A stretch of DNA of 64,000 nucleotides. Source: Oryza sativa Japonica Group. Lineage: Eukaryota > Streptophyta > Magnoliopsida > Poales > Poaceae. Where the stretch lies: contig NC_089035.1 of the NCBI RefSeq assembly GCF_034140825.1, positions 31,911,501 to 31,975,500 of the forward strand, read 5' to 3'. The translations under genes and the position numbers were made by a program. Shown here piece by piece: positions 59,181-64,000 of this stretch (position 1 is the first letter of the stretch; each line of letters opens with the position of its first letter). A model generated the notes under the pieces. That model had not been told where the DNA came from. It saw only the letters and a list, made by a program, of their open reading frames with translations, and did no database searches.

Positions 59181-61085
59181 ATGGAGGGGGGCGGCGGGGG
59201 CGGGTCGCTGCCGCCGTTCCTGAGCAAGACGTACGAGATGGTGGACGACCCGTCGACGGACGCGGTGGTGGGGTGGACGCCCGCCGGCACCAGCTTCGTC
59301 GTCGCCAACCAGCCCGAGTTCTGCCGGGATCTGCTCCCCAAGTACTTCAAGCACAACAACTTCTCCAGCTTCGTGCGACAGCTCAACACCTATGTAAGGG
59401 AGCTCGCCTCTTAACCTCATGTGTGCCTTTCTGTCTTCCTCTGCTCTGCCGCTGATGCTTGAATTGGGGCTTGGTCGTAATGCGCGCCCGCCGGGACCTA
59501 TGGGCTGGGTAGGAATGCCGGATTTGTTAGAATTGGGCGAGTCCTTTGCTGTAATTACTCCTGTTTAGGATTTATTACTTTCAGCACAAAATATTTTATA
59601 AGTTTTCGTTGATTGCTAGTATAGCATATTCTGTTCATTTTAGGATTTTAAGACAGTACTTGTGAATAACCAAGGTCAACTCTTGTTCTACCAAGAAAAT
59701 TCAAGTAGCTTATTGCAATGTTATTGTCTTCTCCATCCGGTTGAAGTTGTACAAAAATGTTTGATAATGGTGAGTGAGGTTGAAATAGATGTGTGTTCAC
59801 ATCAATGTCAAAGCTCCAAACTGTTTTAGAATTGAAGCAAGCTATCCGGTACAGTTCATTCCTTGTGGTGGCAGTGCATAGTTTTTTTTAGCCTTGATCA
59901 TGTATGATTTTTTTTCCCCTTTTGGCTGCTTGAGTTATGCTATTTTAATGAGGATCCCCTTTTGTTCTCATTTAGGGCTTTAGGAAAGTAGATCCAGAAC
60001 AATGGGAATTTGCAAATGAGGATTTCATAAAAGGACAGCGGCACCGGTTGAAAAATATACATAGACGCAAACCTATATTCAGCCATTCATCACACAGTCA
60101 GGGTGCTGGACCATTAACAGATAATGAAAGGAAAGACTATGAGGAAGAAATCGAGAGGCTCAAATCCGATAATGCAGCACTGTCCTCAGAGCTTCAAAAT
60201 AATACGTTGAAGAAACTTAATATGGAGAAACGAATGCAGGCTTTGGAAGAGAAGCTATTTGTTGTGGAAGATCAGCAGAGGAGTCTGATATCATACGTCA
60301 GAGAGATTGTAAAGGCACCAGGATTTCTTTCTAGCTTTGTACAGCAACAAGATCATCACAGGAAGAAGAGGAGACTGCCAATACCAATCTCCTTCCATGA
60401 GGATGCAAATACTCAGGAGAACCAGATCATGCCTTGTGACTTGACCAACTCACCAGCTCAGACATTTTACAGAGAATCATTTGACAAGATGGAATCATCC
60501 TTGAACTCATTAGAAAATTTCCTTCGAGAAGCAAGTGAAGAATTTGGTAATGATATTTCATATGATGATGGTGTCCCAGGCCCTTCTTCAACTGTTGTTC
60601 TCACAGAGCTCCATTCACCTGGTGAAAGTGATCCCCGTGTTTCATCACCTCCAACAAGGATGCGTACTTCGTCAGCTGGTGCAGGAGATTCGCACTCCTC
60701 TCGTGATGTAGCAGAGTCTACCAGCTGTGCAGAAAGTCCTCCTATTCCTCAAATGCATTCTCGTGTAGATACACGAGCGAAGGTTTCTGAAATAGATGTT
60801 AATTCAGAACCTGCTGTTACAGAAACTGGTCCATCAAGAGATCAACCTGCTGAAGAGCCTCCTGCTGTCACACCTGGTGCAAACGATGGCTTCTGGCAGC
60901 AGTTTCTTACCGAGCAGCCTGGATCATCAGATGCACATCAGGAGGCTCAATCAGAACGGCGAGATGGAGGAAACAAGGTGGATGAGATGAAATCAGGAGA
61001 TCGACAACATCTTTGGTGGGGCAAAAGGAACGTTGAGCAGATAACAGAAAAACTTGGACTTCTCACCTCAACGGAGAAAACCTGA
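59181..61085 (+). CDS. HSFA4B: Heat stress transcription factor A-4b
   Basis: A 440-residue class A heat stress factor. Exons 59181-59393 and 59976-61085; the single intron falls after VRQLNTY in the DNA-binding domain, the position conserved in all plant Hsfs. The start is the [11 protein letters not shown]; an in-frame ATG six codons earlier (Val-rich) is unlikely. The DNA-binding domain runs from [13 protein letters not shown] to [11 protein letters not shown]. The HR-A/B coiled coil follows ([19 protein letters not shown] through [11 protein letters not shown]), with the class A insert. A nuclear signal HHRKKRRLP comes next. [15 protein letters not shown] and GFWQQFLTE are AHA-type activation motifs, and [10 protein letters not shown] near the C-terminus fits a nuclear export signal. 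A4 Hsfs act in heat, oxidative and metal stress. The length equals what I recall for rice HsfA4b. A MITE lies upstream in the promoter. Confidence 0.95.
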
Positions 61086-62481
61086 CATAATTTTGTTTTT
61101 CTTTTTGTAGATGAAAAACTATTAATTCAGGAACGCTGACATTGGTGCCTTCCTCAGTGAGATATGTTGACTAACATCTATTTCGCAGTGTACCGTATTT
61201 TTTCCATCATGTACCGTAATGTATCATAGTGCCATACATTCATCTTTGGTCCATTGACACTTTCTGATATCATTGTGCGTGATTTCTAAAATATTCTCAA
61301 GTTTGGTTAAATGTTACAGATTCTATTTATGCTTGATTGTTTGCTACAATACATTGTGTCAAGTGCACATGAGGATAGGGTCTTCGTTTTTTCGCTCTTC
61401 GTATTATGTCCCATATTTGTCCTAATTGCCTGTGGTCCGCCGCCTTCGTTGAACCGGATTATGTGTGCCTCTGTTTGTCCTTGAGCTGCTTTCTGTCTCG
61501 ACATATCCGCCTATCGCCTCTACAACACAAAGCCTCCCTGATGCCTTGTGGTAGCTACGATATGTGCTCAGTTTGTGCCTTTGTTGGCTTAATTTCGTAG
61601 GTAAATCGGAGCAAATTTAAAGGCCTTTTGAGAGATCATCTTTTAAGATCACTCACACATGATCTGAGAGGCTGGTGAAAGTGATCCTAAGTTCTGTACC
61701 TGATCTGAAAGGCTGAAACTGAATGTTTACCTGCACTGTGGACCAGGTGGTACTACGAAATTACGAATGGACCTACACAAACACTGCCATCAGGATGTCC
61801 GCGTACCCACCGGCCACCACCCACATACATGTGTTTTGAAGCAGTAGCACTTCGTCTTTCAAAAGCGTTGCACAACACGGGTTACTTTTTTTCGAATAAG
61901 ACACAACACGGGTTACTGCGTGTGCAATGCTATGTTCAGTATAAGCATTTCCGAACAGAACAAAAATAAAGGGCAAACCATGGAGGCCTGGAGTAGCGCT
62001 ATGAGTTAAGGTCTTAAGATGCCGTAACGAGGCTAATCAAACAACGAGCACAAACTTCATTCACATTTGCTACTACCTCAAGAGTACAAAAAAAGAATGC
62101 ACCGCGTTACGCGTTAATGCGGGGGGATCACATCATCACAAGCTGCACGTGGAAACTTTCTCATGTGCAAGCCATACATACATTCACTTGCCTTCCGTGA
62201 AGCTTTCCATTTTACTTGATATGGAAAAAGTTAAAACAGAAACGTGCAAAGAAAAGTGAAGTCAGCTATGGACATATGGACCTACTTTTCCAGCACAAGA
62301 TTGTATTGGCTTTTGCCCCCAGTGGAGAATCGAGCACTCCACGGTATTAACTTCACACTGGAGCATTCGTAGGGCCTGGTGTTAGTCATTCTTTGAGTAC
62401 CCAGCTTTCACATTCATCAAAAATTGTATAGAGATGGTTGAATTAATCATGACAATCTGCAGATATAAGCAACCTTGACTA
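61086..62481. other. Convergent 3' flanks of HSFA4B and the TPS gene
   Basis: About 1.4 kb between two genes facing each other, holding their 3' untranslated regions. No transposon with clear ends and no further gene is seen. Confidence 0.55.
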
Positions 62482-64000
62482 CTATCCTCCGATCAGTTTA
62501 TCACTGGGCGTTTGTTCATCATCAATATCAACTGAGGAGACAGACACGGCCAGTTCATCAAACTCATCGGTAAGATCAGTCTCAGGTTCTGGTTCAGTAG
62601 CATCTGCCAGTGCGCTCAGCATGGTGACCACTTCAAACGTATCATCCAGGTAAAATTTGGCCTTGCTTGGTTTTTGTCCCACAGTGCATGCAAACAATGA
62701 TGTGTTTGTAGCAACCATACCCTTTTTAATGGTATCAGCAATGTTTTCAAACATGTCCTCATCCGACCTGTCATCACCAATGCATAATACAAAGTCAGCC
62801 TGCTTTCCTCTCTCCTTCATTGAGACGAGTATCTTCTCAGCTACTACTCCCTTGCTTACTCCCTGCAGTATTAACATAACGAAAACAAAAGAAATAAATG
62901 TTCAGTATGCAGCAAAGTTATCTGGGACAGAAATGAGGACACATAGTAATGGAACAAATTTAGTTTATGGAGAAATTAAAATAAAATATAAAATGTGCCC
63001 TCTATGATCGAGACAAAAATTCGTTCAGAGATATTTAGAAATAGAATATAAGTTGAGAAAGGTATTTGAGAAATTAAACAGATGAACTAACCTGAGGTTT
63101 GACTTCAACAATGAACTGGCCACTTTTGACAGAAACAGGTTCATTTGCTAATACACTTTCCAGATGATCAAGTAACTCCTTTGCCTGGGAGGATCCAAAT
63201 CCTGGGTCAGCATCCTGGTGATGCCACACCAAAGCACTTTCCTTAGGATCAATGTAAGATCCATCAGTTGCTTCTGTATACAGATTCATCACTGGCTTGG
63301 CCATTTCCATCCACCCGAAGTCAGAGGTCTGGGTACATGTTTGCCACTCTTCGTCTCTAGTCCACCTGCATATGATTGAAGACAGCACATTTCATTATTC
63401 TGCATTCCTGAGACAGTGTAACTAAAAATTTCCATGCCCACTGAGCTCTTCAAGTTGAGCTGGAGTTATGATTTGTATCTTCCAATATGAGGAAACTATC
63501 AAGACAAAATCATCAGGTGCAATGGAAATCCAATAACATCAACAATAGGCATGGTAAGACAGACAAAGCAAGGTATAACCACACTTTTCACACAATCCAT
63601 AGATATATTATTAAGGGTGTATTCTTATCTTTTTGTATTCTGCCTCTCTCTTAATCATCAAACTAGCATGAACAGCATTTCTTTCAAGATCAGAACATAA
63701 ATTGCATCGTTTATCCTTACAATCCATGCTAGTAAGAAACACTCACTCTTATTCCCACCATTTGCACTAAGGACGAAAAAAATGTCAAAATGAAATATCA
63801 TACCTTAAGAAGTAACCATGCTCTGCTGCAATGCCCAGATCTGGACAAGAGGAAAACCATTCTCCCAATTTGTCCCTGCGTCTCCCACTGACAAGAAAAA
63901 CTTTGTTCCTCCTATCTGAGCACAGGGTATTGATGATCCTCAAAACTTCCGCACTAGGTGTCCTACTGATGGAAGTCTGTGGCACCAGTGTTCCATCATA
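62482..64000 (-). CDS. Class II trehalose-6-phosphate synthase, C-terminal phosphatase-like part (runs off the right edge)
   Basis: Three 3' exons are visible on the minus strand: 63804-64000 (partial), 63092-63365 and 62482-62862. They encode the trehalose-phosphatase-like (HAD) half of a class II TPS. The first visible residues, YDGTLVPQTS, are HAD motif I. FLVSGRRRDKLGEWFSSCPD is motif II-like, then HGYFLRWTRDEEWQTC. CIGDDRSDEDMFE is the late acidic motif with its Asp pair. The end, DLTDEFDELAVSVSSVDID, is the acidic Ser-rich tail of this class. Class II TPS proteins generally lack measurable synthase or phosphatase activity and act in sugar and SnRK1 signalling; that is family knowledge. 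The glycosyltransferase half lies beyond the window. The member number in rice is not assigned here. Confidence 0.93.

Overview
This is nuclear DNA of a grass, almost certainly rice (Oryza sativa). The genes carry many short GT-AG introns, the 5' ends of coding regions are very GC-rich, and the spacers are AT-rich and full of small rice-type transposons (Stowaway-like MITEs, Helitron ends, Mutator-like elements). A 440-residue heat stress factor of the A4 class (rice HSFA4B), an FT-like gene matching what I remember as rice FTL9, and a class II trehalose-6-phosphate synthase lie in one stretch. From memory this places the window on the long arm of chromosome 1; I could not check that by a search. 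Layout from left to right. 1-1372 (-): 5' end of a dynamin-related GTPase of the DRP5A type. 3840-5400 (-): a decayed, truncated copy of a PHD-finger/homeobox gene of the HOX1A/HAZ1 type. 6758-7575 (-): early nodulin-like phytocyanin. 9196-10335 (-): membrane-anchored alpha/beta hydrolase. 13054-13482 and 16316-16744 (-): two S40 (DUF584) senescence-regulator-like genes, the second lacking the usual C-terminal module. 20019-21554 (+): GDSL lipase/esterase. 22019-25439 (-): ankyrin-repeat Raf-like (ILK-type) kinase with an altered active site. 25440-31850: transposon-rich spacer. 31851-34009 (+): FT/TFL1-family gene whose exon 2/exon 3 junction spells a stop codon. 34010-38346: spacer with a roughly 1 kb inverted-ended element. 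38347-41284 (+): MACPF protein. 43167-47220 (+): NPF/PTR transporter. 47741-48591 (+): oil body-associated protein (DUF1264). 48996-49905: a dense complex repeat. 51157-53778 (+): DUF616 (TOD1/MUCI70-type) protein with a (TA)n tract of about 143 bp in an intron. 54274-55482: Mutator-like element with perfect 9-bp target duplications. 55740-57756 (+): chloroplast ribosomal protein L13. 59181-61085 (+): HSFA4B. 62482-64000 (-): 3' end of a class II trehalose-6-phosphate synthase. The genes are independent transcription units rather than an operon or cluster. Only the two S40-like genes look like a local duplicate pair. I found no wholly new system. The most unusual points are the stop codon in the FT-like gene, the HOX1A-type gene relic, the kinase with DFD for DFG and HRDLEP for HRDLKP, the divergent S40 copy, the Mutator-like and other inverted-ended elements with GC-rich cargo, and the higher-order repeat at 49 kb. 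Exon limits were set by reading GT-AG borders, phase and family similarity by eye, with no transcript evidence.
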